Shown in pieces: positions 1-7,320 of a stretch of 64,000 nucleotides of DNA (positions within the stretch are counted from its first letter, which is position 1; each line of letters starts with the position of its first letter). Location of the stretch: assembly GCF_019931165.1 (NCBI RefSeq), contig NZ_JAIOUP010000006.1, forward strand, positions 1 through 64,000, in the 5' to 3' direction. The notes under the pieces were generated by a model. It was not told where the DNA came from. It did no database searches and worked only from the letters and a program-made list of their open reading frames with translations. The translations under genes and the position numbers were made by a program. The stretch is from Schnuerera sp. xch1. GTDB lineage: Bacteria > Bacillota > Clostridia > Tissierellales > Tepidimicrobiaceae.

Positions 1-191
1 TATGAGCGATTCTTATTTGATGTTTCAAAGGCACTAATACCATGTTCTTTATATGTTAGATACCAACGCCGAACTGTTTCATGGTGAGCTCCAATATTCT
101 TTGCAATACTTTTAAATCCTTGTATACCTTCCTTATAATCTTTGCAAGCTTGTAATTTTACTTCCTTACAAAACTTTACTTTTCTTCCCAT
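1..191 (-). CDS. IS3-family transposase OrfA-like helix-turn-helix protein, partial
   Basis: Reading the minus strand from an ATG at 191, behind an AGGAGG-type ribosome site at about 196-203, gives 63 codons that run off the left edge. The protein begins MGRKVKFCKEVKLQ and has the helix-turn-helix pattern of IS3/IS150-type OrfA transposase subunits (KSIAKNIGAHHETVRRWY), which bind the ends of the element. Only the N-terminus is in the window, so it cannot be told whether the element is complete. The stretch from about 192 to 280 is probably the end of the insertion sequence; the exact terminal repeat and any target duplication were not resolved. Confidence 0.75.
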   Translation of the reverse strand, partial: MGRKVKFCKEVKLQACKDYKEGIQGFKSIAKNIGAHHETVRRWYLTYKEHGISAFETSNKNRS

Positions 192-280
192 AAAAAACCT
201 CCTAGTAGAAAATCTAATTTTAATTAATTAGACTGTCTACTTTGGAAGTATCATATCAGGGGCCGTCTTTTTTTTATTGT

Positions 281-308
281 TATAATTTATTCTCTCTTTG
301 CATACTAT
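281..308 (+). promoter_or_regulatory. possible sigma-E (sporulation) promoter for spoIID
   Basis: An ATAATT-like -35 at about 282-287 is followed after 13 bases by CATACTAT at 301-308. This resembles the sigma-E pattern (ATA-rich -35, CATACAnT -10). spoIID is a classical mother-cell sigma-E gene in Bacillus and Clostridia, which fits. The match was judged by eye. Confidence 0.45.
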
Positions 309-338
309 ATTGTATACGAAAGGCAAGAGGGGGAAAAG

Positions 339-1355
339 ATGAAAAAATTTGGGATTTATACTGGGATTGTATTGGTAATCATTATTTTGATACCTTCAAT
401 CATAGTAAAGACTTTTAATTTTGTTCCAAAAGAAAACAAATTAAAAGATAATTTAAAATCTGAGTCTGAAGAAAAAGATATTGAATACGAAGAAGATTTT
501 GATTATATAAAGGTATATGATACGAGGACTCAAAAAGTTAAGGAGATGCCTTTAGAGGAGTATGTGAAGGGAGTAGTTGCGGCAGAAATGCCAGCTGAAT
601 TTCACATTGAAGCTTTAAAGGCTCAAGCTGTAGCTAGTAGAACCTATGCCCTAAATAGAATGCAACGATATCCTGAAGGGAATCCAGGACATCCCGAGGC
701 TCCACTTTGTACAGGCATTCATTGTCAGGCATATCTCACACTGGAAGAATTGAATGACCTTCATGCAAAGGATTGGGAAGAAAAGTACTGGCCTAAGATA
801 GAAGAAGCTGTGGATTCAACAAAAGGACAGGTACTCTATTATAGAGGGGAAATAATTGAACCTCTATATCATTCTACTAGTGGGGGAATGACAGAAGATG
901 CTATAGATGTTTTTGCCGTTGATTTGCCTTATTTAAAATCTGTAGAAAGTCCTTTCGAAGAAGATGCACCTAAGTACAAAAATGTTGTAACCATGACAGG
1001 AGATGAGTTTGTTGACAAACTCAATCAACAATATCCAGGAACTAATATTACTAAAGATAACCTAGCAGAAAAAATAAAGCTTGTTGAGAAAACGGAAAGT
1101 GGAAGAGTAAAAAAAATAGCCATTGAAGGCACAGTGGTGAATGGAAGAGAAATAAGAGAATTATTCGAGTTAAATTCAACTAATTTCAAGATATACTTTA
1201 GCCCCAAAAATAACATAGTAGACATTGAAACAGTGGGATATGGCCATGGTGTAGGTATGAGCCAATGGGGAGCCAATGGAATGGCTAAGAATAATAAGGA
1301 TTATGAAGAGATATTGAAACATTATTATACAGGAGTAAAGCTAGACGATTTGTAA
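339..1355 (+). CDS. spoIID: stage II sporulation protein D (SpoIID)
   Basis: This is a membrane-anchored lytic transglycosylase of the mother cell that helps remodel septal peptidoglycan during engulfment, together with SpoIIP and SpoIIM. Residues 5-23 form one N-terminal membrane segment, followed by an acidic linker and the SpoIID/LytB domain from about residue 55. The conserved EYVKGVVAAEMP segment holds the likely catalytic Glu83, and GYGHGVGMSQWGA lies near the C-terminus. A Cys pair (C124, C129) with nearby His matches the metal site known in clostridial SpoIID. Length (338 aa) is normal. A GAGGGGG ribosome site precedes the ATG. spoIIQ-like and spoIIID genes follow, as in other Clostridia. 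Confidence 0.96.
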   Translation: MKKFGIYTGIVLVIIILIPSIIVKTFNFVPKENKLKDNLKSESEEKDIEYEEDFDYIKVYDTRTQKVKEMPLEEYVKGVVAAEMPAEFHIEALKAQAVASRTYALNRMQRYPEGNPGHPEAPLCTGIHCQAYLTLEELNDLHAKDWEEKYWPKIEEAVDSTKGQVLYYRGEIIEPLYHSTSGGMTEDAIDVFAVDLPYLKSVESPFEEDAPKYKNVVTMTGDEFVDKLNQQYPGTNITKDNLAEKIKLVEKTESGRVKKIAIEGTVVNGREIRELFELNSTNFKIYFSPKNNIVDIETVGYGHGVGMSQWGANGMAKNNKDYEEILKHYYTGVKLDDL

Positions 1356-1356
1356 A

Positions 1357-1386
1357 ACCAAGAGAATTATTCTCTTGGTTTTTTAC
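1357..1386 (+). terminator. rho-independent terminator after spoIID
   Basis: An 11-base stem AACCAAGAGAA / TTCTCTTGGTT with a short loop is followed directly by a run of T. Confidence 0.85.
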
Positions 1387-1486
1387 GTTATAAAACAAAA
1401 AACCATCTCTAATTTTTCTGGAAAAATTTATTTATATATGTATTAAATAGATAAATGTGGAAATACTAGCTAATGGAGGTGGGGGA

Positions 1487-2332
1487 ATGAAAGAGAAATT
1501 GAAGAAATTTATTGAGAAAGATGGATTTTATCTTATTCTATTTATCTGTGTATGTATTGTAGCAATCACAGCTGTATGGGCTTCTAAGGTAAACTTGGAT
1601 AAAAGTGATGAAGACAACCTATCACAGAATGAAGAAGACTTCATTATTGTTGATGATGAATTAGAAACAGAGAATTCTGTAGAAACTAGTACAGAAGATG
1701 AAAAAATAGATGAAAAAGAATCAGATGAAGAAGAAACAGGTAAAGAAAAAACTGAAGAAAAACCTAAGGAAGAAGAGACTGAAGAAAAAACAAGTGAAGA
1801 AACTGAAGAAGAAAAAGTAAACGATGAAAAAGCAGATGAAGAGATATTGGATGAGGAACTTGATGAAGATCCAACAACTGAAGAAATAGCAACTGCTTCC
1901 AATCAATCAAATCGCATGGGAGCTCCAGTAATGGGAAAGATAAGTACAGAGTACACAGATGATAATTTAATTTATTCAGAAACATTAGAAGAGTGGACTT
2001 CTCATAAAGGAGTAGATATTGTAGTCGAAGAGGGTGCTCGAGTTTTGGCTGCATTATCTGGGACAATATCGGAGGTATATAATGACCCATTATGGGGAAT
2101 GATAACTATTATAGACCATGGAAATGGATTACTTACAAAATATGCAAATCTATCTACAGAAGAATTATTAAGCGAAGGAGTTGCAGTAAATGAGGGTGAT
2201 CCAATAGGTAAAGTAGGGAAGACGGCAACAGTTGAGATGATGATGGATCCACACCTTCATTTTGAAGTAATCAAAGATGGTACAAACGTTGATCCAGAAG
2301 ATCATCTACCAAGCTTTATCTATTCAGAGTAA
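1487..2332 (+). CDS. spoIIQ: SpoIIQ-like M23 (LytM) endopeptidase, membrane anchored
   Basis: This 281-aa protein has one N-terminal membrane segment (about residues 14-32), a very acidic Glu/Asp/Thr linker (about 40-140) and a C-terminal LytM domain. Both zinc motifs are present: HKGVD (H173, D177) and HLHFE (H256, H258). Bacillus SpoIIQ has lost part of this site, whereas clostridial SpoIIQ keeps it, so this copy is probably an active endopeptidase or metal-binding channel protein. SpoIIQ sits in the forespore membrane and pairs with SpoIIIAH during engulfment. Its place between spoIID and spoIIID supports the call. The ATG at 1487 has a GGAGGTGGGGG site 3 bases upstream. An in-frame GTG at 1457 lacks such a site and was rejected. 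Confidence 0.85.
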   Translation: MKEKLKKFIEKDGFYLILFICVCIVAITAVWASKVNLDKSDEDNLSQNEEDFIIVDDELETENSVETSTEDEKIDEKESDEEETGKEKTEEKPKEEETEEKTSEETEEEKVNDEKADEEILDEELDEDPTTEEIATASNQSNRMGAPVMGKISTEYTDDNLIYSETLEEWTSHKGVDIVVEEGARVLAALSGTISEVYNDPLWGMITIIDHGNGLLTKYANLSTEELLSEGVAVNEGDPIGKVGKTATVEMMMDPHLHFEVIKDGTNVDPEDHLPSFIYSE

Positions 2333-2417
2333 TATATTAGTTCTAATAGGAATTAAAAATGCATAAGTATTTAGAAAGATTAAAAAACCCAATAAAGTCC
2401 AAAGGGGGTAGACCTAC

Positions 2418-2672
2418 TTGAAAGATTATATTGAAGAAAGAGCATTGGAAATTGCAAAATACATAATAAGTGAAAAGGCCACTGTCAGGCAGGCAGCAGG
2501 TGTTTTTGGTGTAAGTAAGAGTACAGTGCACAAGGACGTTACAGAGCGTCTTCCCAAGATAAACCCTCTTATAGCAACCATGGTAAAACAAGTTCTAGAC
2601 CAGAATAAAGCTGAAAGGCATATTAGAGGAGGGAAAGCAACTAAATTAAAATACAAAGCAATTAACAACTAA
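2418..2672 (+). CDS. spoIIID: sporulation transcriptional regulator SpoIIID
   Basis: A small (84 aa) DNA-binding protein that tunes the mother-cell sigma-E regulon and helps switch to sigma-K. The helix-turn-helix ATVRQAAGVFGVSKSTVHKD is in the middle, followed by ERLPKINP and a basic C-terminal helix with the conserved HIRGGKATKLKY. Length and motifs agree closely with the family. The start is a TTG behind AAAGGGGGT. The next gene is mbl, the same order as in Bacillus. Confidence 0.96.
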   Translation: MKDYIEERALEIAKYIISEKATVRQAAGVFGVSKSTVHKDVTERLPKINPLIATMVKQVLDQNKAERHIRGGKATKLKYKAINN

Positions 2673-2806
2673 TAGTTCAATAAAAATAGCCCTCTTTTCT
2701 GGGCCTTTTGGTCTTGATTTTTGTCTTCCCAAATTAAAATCACTTCAGTTTAAAATATAGTAAATCGCATTAGGAGAAAACAAATTAATTATAAGAAATA
2801 ATATAG

Positions 2807-2850
2807 AGCGGCCGTTCTTTTGTGATATCTAAAGAGTGGCCGCTTTTTTA
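2807..2850 (+). terminator. terminator between spoIIID and mbl
   Basis: A stem AGCGGCC (2807-2813) / GGCCGCT (2838-2844) with a loop of about 24 bases is followed by TTTTTT. A weaker GCCC/GGGC hairpin with a T-rich tail sits at about 2689-2712, so the region may hold two stops. Confidence 0.7.
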
Positions 2851-2970
2851 TACATTAAAACAAAAATGGAGTCGCTTATTACGGAAAAATTGAAAAAATT
2901 TGGTTTATTAGGAAATAATATATGATATAATGTATAGATGTACAGATGATTAATAAGGGGGCGATTGTAA

Positions 2971-4002
2971 ATGACTGCTTTAAGAACTGATATTGGAATA
3001 GACTTAGGAACAGCAACTGTACTTGTATATCTAAAGGGAAAAGGCATAGTTTTAAATGAACCATCTGTAGTAGCTATCGATTATAATACTAACAAAATTT
3101 TAGCCGTAGGAGAAGAAGCAAAGAGAATGCTTGGAAGAACCCCTGGAAATATAGTTGCAATTCGACCTATGAAAGATGGAGTGATTTCTGATTTTGATAT
3201 CACGGAAAGGATGTTAAAGTATTTCTTTGCAAAGACAGTAGGAAAAGCCATTTTTAAACCTAGGGCAATCATATGTGTGCCAAGTGGAATAACTGAAGTA
3301 GAAAAGAGAGCAGTACTTGAAGCTAGTAGTCATGCTGGATCTAGAAAAACCTATTTAATTGAAGAACCTATAGCTTCAGCAATTGGAGCGGGTATAGATA
3401 TAACTCAGCCTGATGGTAATATGATAGTAGATATAGGTGGAGGAACTACAGATGTAGCAGTGATATCTTTAGGAGGTATAGTTGTAAGTAAATCAATTAA
3501 AGTTGCAGGAGATGAATGTAATGAAGCAATTGCAAGATACATTCGTAAAAAACATAACATGATGATTGGAGAAAGAACTGCTGAAAATTTAAAGATAAGT
3601 ATAGGAACTGCATATCCTAAGGAAAAAGAATTGTATATGGAAATAAGAGGAAGAAATTTAATGACAGGACTTCCCAAAAATATAAAAATTTCTTCTAGTG
3701 AAATGTTAGAGGCTTTAGAGGAGCCAGTGTATCAAATTGTTGAAACTGTTCATAATGTATTAGAAAAAACTCCTCCTGAGTTAGCCGCAGATATAGGAAA
3801 TAAAGGAATATTTATGACAGGTGGAGGTGCATTATTACAAGGATTGAATAAGCTTATTATGGACAGAACTGGTATAGATACTTATGTTATAGAGGATCCA
3901 GTTAGTGCAGTAGCTATAGGAACTGGTAGAGCGTTGGATTGGATAAGATTCTTGGATTCGGATTCCATAGATTCTAATTCAATAAGGTCACATAATAGTT
4001 AA
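2971..4002 (+). CDS. mbl: MreB-family actin-like rod-shape protein (Mbl)
   Basis: A bacterial actin that polymerises under the membrane and guides lateral cell-wall synthesis. The actin-like nucleotide-binding signatures are all present: DIGIDLGTATVLVY (phosphate 1), DIGGGTTDVAVIS (phosphate 2) and TGGGALLQGL (adenosine). Length (343 aa) is typical. The position between spoIIID and flhO/flhP is the hallmark of mbl rather than mreB proper, which usually sits with mreC/mreD. The ATG follows AAGGGGGCG. A TGATATAAT extended -10 at 2923-2931 probably gives it its own vegetative promoter. Confidence 0.93.
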   Translation: MTALRTDIGIDLGTATVLVYLKGKGIVLNEPSVVAIDYNTNKILAVGEEAKRMLGRTPGNIVAIRPMKDGVISDFDITERMLKYFFAKTVGKAIFKPRAIICVPSGITEVEKRAVLEASSHAGSRKTYLIEEPIASAIGAGIDITQPDGNMIVDIGGGTTDVAVISLGGIVVSKSIKVAGDECNEAIARYIRKKHNMMIGERTAENLKISIGTAYPKEKELYMEIRGRNLMTGLPKNIKISSSEMLEALEEPVYQIVETVHNVLEKTPPELAADIGNKGIFMTGGGALLQGLNKLIMDRTGIDTYVIEDPVSAVAIGTGRALDWIRFLDSDSIDSNSIRSHNS

Positions 4003-4026
4003 AGTTTTTTGTATATATGTCGATAA
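4000..4026 (+). promoter_or_regulatory. sigma-D-type flagellar promoter for the rod operon
   Basis: TAAA at 4000-4003, a 15-base spacer, then GTCGATAA at 4019-4026. The Firmicute sigma-D pattern is TAAA-N15-GCCGATAA/T. The -35 overlaps the mbl stop codon. Confidence 0.75.
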
Positions 4027-4080
4027 TAATGTTTGAAATTACATAAAAATTAATTTTGATCTTGAGGAAGGAGAATCCAA

Positions 4081-5127
4081 GTGAATAGAGGATTATATAT
4101 TAGTGCTACCTCTTTAATTGCTAATCAGAAAAAGTTAGATATTTTATCCAATAATTTAGCTAATGTAAATACTACAGGATTTAAGAAAGATATATCTCTA
4201 GTTGAAACATTTCCAGAAAAACTATTATCGAAGATAAATGATAGAGATACTGGCCTTAGAGTAACGGGAAGGAATGCAATCACATACGAAACAGATGGAC
4301 AGGTCCATACAGCTAGAACTGATAATGGATATTTTGTAATAAATACACCTAATGGAAATAGTTATGTGAAAGAGGTCCGTTTTACTGTGGATGAGCAAGG
4401 CTATCTGAGAACTTATTATAGAGATAATAGAGAAGACTTGAATACAGATTATGAAAATTTTGTGGCTAATAGGGAAGGAAATCCTCTTCAAGGACAAGTT
4501 GGAGATATAGAAGAACTTTTGCAAGGGAATATCTATTATCCAGATTCTCATGTAATAGGCACTATGAATGCAGGAGTCAACTTTCAAAAGGTAGTTATAG
4601 ATTTTACTGCAGGAAATATAGTTGAAACTGGAGGAACTTATGATTTAGCATTAGATGAATCTGGATTTTTCAAGGTTACTGGAGAAGATGGTAATACATA
4701 TTATACTAGAGATGGTTCATTTTCAACAAACGCGGAAGGCGCGCTTATAACAGCCAGTGGAGAATTAGTCCAAGGAATAGATGGGCCAATATATATTGAT
4801 GGCAAAGAGGTACTCATACGTAATGATGGGTCAGTAATAGTAGATGGAAACGTTGTAGGATTTTTAGACGTTGTAGATATAGATAATAGAGAATTTTTGA
4901 GAAAAGTTGGAGACAGTTTATATGAAATGGCGGAAGGAGTTGAATCGGAAGAGATTCCTTATGAAGGAGAGGTCATACAGGGATACTTAGAAGGTTCAAA
5001 TGTAAATACAATACAAGAGATGGTAGATATGATTACTCTACTTAGAGAATTCGAATCTGGACAGAAGATAATAAGGATGCAGGATGAAATCCTTCAAAAA
5101 GCGTCAAATGAAATAGGAAGAGTATAG
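4081..5127 (+). CDS. flhO: flagellar rod/hook-basal body protein FlhO (FlgF-like)
   Basis: A proximal/distal rod component of the flagellum, exported by the flagellar type III apparatus. The N-terminal rod motif (ANQKKLDILSNNLANVNTTGFKKD) and C-terminal FlgE/F/G helix (EGSNVNTIQEMVDMITLLREFESGQK) are both present, with a beta-rich middle (SGFFKVTGEDGNTYYTRDGSF). At 348 aa it is longer than the typical 260-280 aa FlgF/FlgG because of extra sequence at about residues 100-165. GTG start behind AAGGAGAA. First gene of the operon flhO-flhP-rod-binding protein-transglycosylase. Confidence 0.92.
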   Translation: MNRGLYISATSLIANQKKLDILSNNLANVNTTGFKKDISLVETFPEKLLSKINDRDTGLRVTGRNAITYETDGQVHTARTDNGYFVINTPNGNSYVKEVRFTVDEQGYLRTYYRDNREDLNTDYENFVANREGNPLQGQVGDIEELLQGNIYYPDSHVIGTMNAGVNFQKVVIDFTAGNIVETGGTYDLALDESGFFKVTGEDGNTYYTRDGSFSTNAEGALITASGELVQGIDGPIYIDGKEVLIRNDGSVIVDGNVVGFLDVVDIDNREFLRKVGDSLYEMAEGVESEEIPYEGEVIQGYLEGSNVNTIQEMVDMITLLREFESGQKIIRMQDEILQKASNEIGRV

Positions 5128-5140
5128 GAGGGTATAACCT

Positions 5141-5935
5141 ATGAGATCACTATGGACTGCAGCAACAGGCATGAGATCACAACAGTTTAATATTGATACA
5201 ATTTCAAATAACTTATCCAATGTAAATACTACATCATACAAGGCTCAAAGAGCAGAATTCAAGGATTTGTTTTATACAACACTTAAGAGAGCAAATGTAT
5301 TGGATGAACAAGAAAGGCCAGTTAATCTAGAGGTAGGTCATGGAGTTATGCCTGCTGCAACTAGAAAAGATTTTAAACCTGGCAGCTTTGTCGAAACAAA
5401 TGGTACTTTTGATTTAGCCATCGATGGAGATGGATTCTTTGGGGTATTGTTACCCAATGATGAAATTAGATATACTAGGGATGGCAGTTTTAAATTGAGT
5501 GTGGATTATGATGAAGGTATGTTGGTAACTTCTGAAGGATATATCGTGTTGGATGAAGACGACAATGAAATATTTATAGAGAGTGGAATAACTGATATTA
5601 CAATAGATGAATTAGGATATATAACAGGAGCAGATGAAGATGGAGAACCAGTTGATTTAGGAAGAATTAAAATAGTTGAGTTTACCAACCCAGAGGGATT
5701 GCTATCAGAGGGCTCAAATCTATACAGTCAGACTGTAGCTTCAGGAGAGGAAATACCTATAGATGCTGAAGAAATGAGAGGTAGAATAGTTCAAGGATAT
5801 CTGGAATCTTCAAATGTACAAGTAGTGGACGAAATGGTCAAGATGATAACAGCCCAAAGAGCTTATGAAATTAGTTCTAAGGCTATACAAACGTCAGATG
5901 AAATGCTTCAATTAATCAATAATTTAAAAAGATAA
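5141..5935 (+). CDS. flhP: flagellar rod protein FlhP (FlgG-like)
   Basis: A distal-rod/hook-family protein of 264 aa. It carries the N-terminal signature (MRSQQFNIDTISNNLSNVNTT), the domain motif DLAIDGDGFFGV and the C-terminal QGYLESSNVQVVDEMVKMI helix. It begins 13 bases after flhO with GGAGGGTATAACC before the ATG, so the two are translated from one message. In Bacillus flhO and flhP form the rod in place of flgF/flgG; the same division of labour is inferred here. Confidence 0.94.
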   Translation: MRSLWTAATGMRSQQFNIDTISNNLSNVNTTSYKAQRAEFKDLFYTTLKRANVLDEQERPVNLEVGHGVMPAATRKDFKPGSFVETNGTFDLAIDGDGFFGVLLPNDEIRYTRDGSFKLSVDYDEGMLVTSEGYIVLDEDDNEIFIESGITDITIDELGYITGADEDGEPVDLGRIKIVEFTNPEGLLSEGSNLYSQTVASGEEIPIDAEEMRGRIVQGYLESSNVQVVDEMVKMITAQRAYEISSKAIQTSDEMLQLINNLKR

Positions 5936-5947
5936 TGAGGTGGTTAT

Positions 5948-6265
5948 GTGGAAGTAAATGATATAAACACTGATAATGACCCATCATTATTACAAAAGAA
6001 GGTTGAATCAATATCAAAGACCAAGGATGATGAGGATTTAAAAGAGGTATGTAAGGAATTTGAATCCATATTTCTAAACATCATGTTCAAAGAGATGAAG
6101 AAGACAATTCCAGATAATGGGTTTATAGAAAAGAGTACGGGAACTGAAATGTTTGAAGACATGCATATAGAGGAACTATCAAAAGAAATATCTAGTGGAG
6201 AACAAAGCGTAGGCATAGCAAAGATGCTATACGAACAATTCAAGAATGGATATATCAGTTGGTAG
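5948..6265 (+). CDS. flagellar rod-binding protein (FlgJ N-terminal domain only)
   Basis: A 105-aa protein matching the rod-binding domain of FlgJ: CKEFESIFLNIMFKEMKKTIP, then EMFEDMHIEELSKEISSGEQSVGIAKMLYEQ. In Proteobacteria this domain is fused to a muramidase; here it stands alone and the cell-wall enzyme is the next gene. It probably caps or chaperones rod assembly in the wall. GTG start 4 bases behind GAGGTGG; the gene follows flhP by 12 bases. Confidence 0.88.
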   Translation: MEVNDINTDNDPSLLQKKVESISKTKDDEDLKEVCKEFESIFLNIMFKEMKKTIPDNGFIEKSTGTEMFEDMHIEELSKEISSGEQSVGIAKMLYEQFKNGYISW

Positions 6266-6275
6266 GAGGTAAATA

Positions 6276-7133
6276 ATGAAGAAAAAACTTGTATCAGCTA
6301 TACTAACATGTATTCTATTATTTGGTACAGTTAGTATAGGATTTAGTGAAAATAAAAATTTACCTAGAGAAGATGTGGAGAAAATAATAGAAGAAGTTGC
6401 AACCAAGAGAGGAATACCAAGTATAATATTGAAATCAATAGCTAAATTAGAGAGTGGATTTTGTCAATTCAATAGTTATGGCGATCCTTTAATCAGTAGA
6501 GGCGGAAATATAGGTATAATGCAAGTAAGTGGAAAAGCAGCAATTTATAACATAGAGAAGTTAAAACATGATCCTGTTTATAATGTAGAGGCAGGGGCAG
6601 ATATGTTGCTTAAAAAGTGGGACATGGCTAATACTAGAATGGCTACCATAGGAGATATGGATCCTAACATATTGGAACATTGGTATTTTGCTCTATGGGG
6701 GTATAATGGCCTATTGGACAGAAATAACCCAAATGTAGGGAATGATACATACCAATCTAAAATATACGAGGTATCATTAAAAGATTATAATAGAAGAATA
6801 ACTCCAGTTAGTAGAGGTGCTATACCTAGCAGGGGATATCCTAGAAATAATATAAATATACCAACTCCTGAAACATATCATGAAGGTGATATATTAAAAT
6901 ATAGTCCTGAAGATATAGTACAACCAGATACCATAGAAAAGGCACAAGGAAAAGATTCACTAATTCTCTATGATAACCCTATGGGGACAAAAATAGGTGC
7001 AGTGGGACAAGAACAAACTATGACTGTATTAGAAGAACCAGTATTAAAAGGTGGTTATTATTTTTATAAGATCCAAATAAATGAAGATGGAAGAGTTGGT
7101 TGGGTTTATGGAAACTGGATATCTGAAATATAA
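6276..7133 (+). CDS. secreted lytic transglycosylase (SLT) with C-terminal SH3-like domain
   Basis: A 285-aa enzyme with a signal peptide (residues 1-23), an SLT domain and an SH3b-type domain ending GWVYGNWIS. The catalytic Glu is probably E59 in the sequence IAKLESGF, with the family motifs GIMQVS and ALWGYNG following. It should cut peptidoglycan glycan strands, most likely to let the flagellar rod through the wall, because it directly follows the rod-binding gene (10 bases). A general housekeeping transglycosylase role cannot be excluded. AGGAGG ribosome site. Confidence 0.85.
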   Translation: MKKKLVSAILTCILLFGTVSIGFSENKNLPREDVEKIIEEVATKRGIPSIILKSIAKLESGFCQFNSYGDPLISRGGNIGIMQVSGKAAIYNIEKLKHDPVYNVEAGADMLLKKWDMANTRMATIGDMDPNILEHWYFALWGYNGLLDRNNPNVGNDTYQSKIYEVSLKDYNRRITPVSRGAIPSRGYPRNNINIPTPETYHEGDILKYSPEDIVQPDTIEKAQGKDSLILYDNPMGTKIGAVGQEQTMTVLEEPVLKGGYYFYKIQINEDGRVGWVYGNWISEI

Positions 7134-7149
7134 TAATCAAGGATTAAAA

Positions 7150-7197
7150 ACTCCCCTAACTGTTAATACTATTAACAAGTTAAGGGAGTGATTTTTT
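7150..7197 (+). terminator. strong hairpin with T tract after the rod operon; 3' arm is also a ribosome site
   Basis: Arms 7150-7167 and 7171-7189 pair over about 17 positions with one mismatch and one bulge, then ATTTTTTA follows. It should stop the rod operon. The 3' arm contains AAGGGAGTG, placed correctly for the ATG at 7198. Confidence 0.8.
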
Positions 7198-7281
7198 ATG
7201 GTGAGGAGGATAGTTTATATATTTTTAGTTATTATAATTACAATATTTACAGTAGGATTTATACTATACAATCAATATTAA
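7198..7281 (+). CDS. possible 27-aa single-span membrane microprotein
   Basis: A short reading frame starts with MVRRIVYI, continues with about 16 hydrophobic residues and ends FILYNQY. This positive-inside, one-helix layout is typical of small membrane proteins. It has a well-placed AAGGGAGTG ribosome site 7 bases before the ATG, but that site lies inside the 3' arm of a terminator hairpin. No homologue is recognised. It may be chance coding in an AT-rich gap; the hydrophobicity and ribosome site are the only support. Confidence 0.35.
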   Translation: MVRRIVYIFLVIIITIFTVGFILYNQY

Positions 7282-7290
7282 GATGAAGAT

Positions 7291-7318
7291 AATAAGGGTG
7301 GCTTTGGCCACCCTTATT
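7291..7318. terminator. bidirectional terminator
   Basis: The stem AATAAGGGTGGC / GCCACCCTTATT has a tiny loop and sits between convergent genes. The T-rich flank is better for the minus strand. Confidence 0.7.
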
Positions 7319-7320
7319 AT

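Noticed and set aside
1528-1906. Long open frames on the minus strand opposite the SpoIIQ-like linker
   Set aside because: They are Ser/Phe-rich mirror images of the Glu/Lys repeat codons (GAA/GAG/AAA) and have no ribosome sites.
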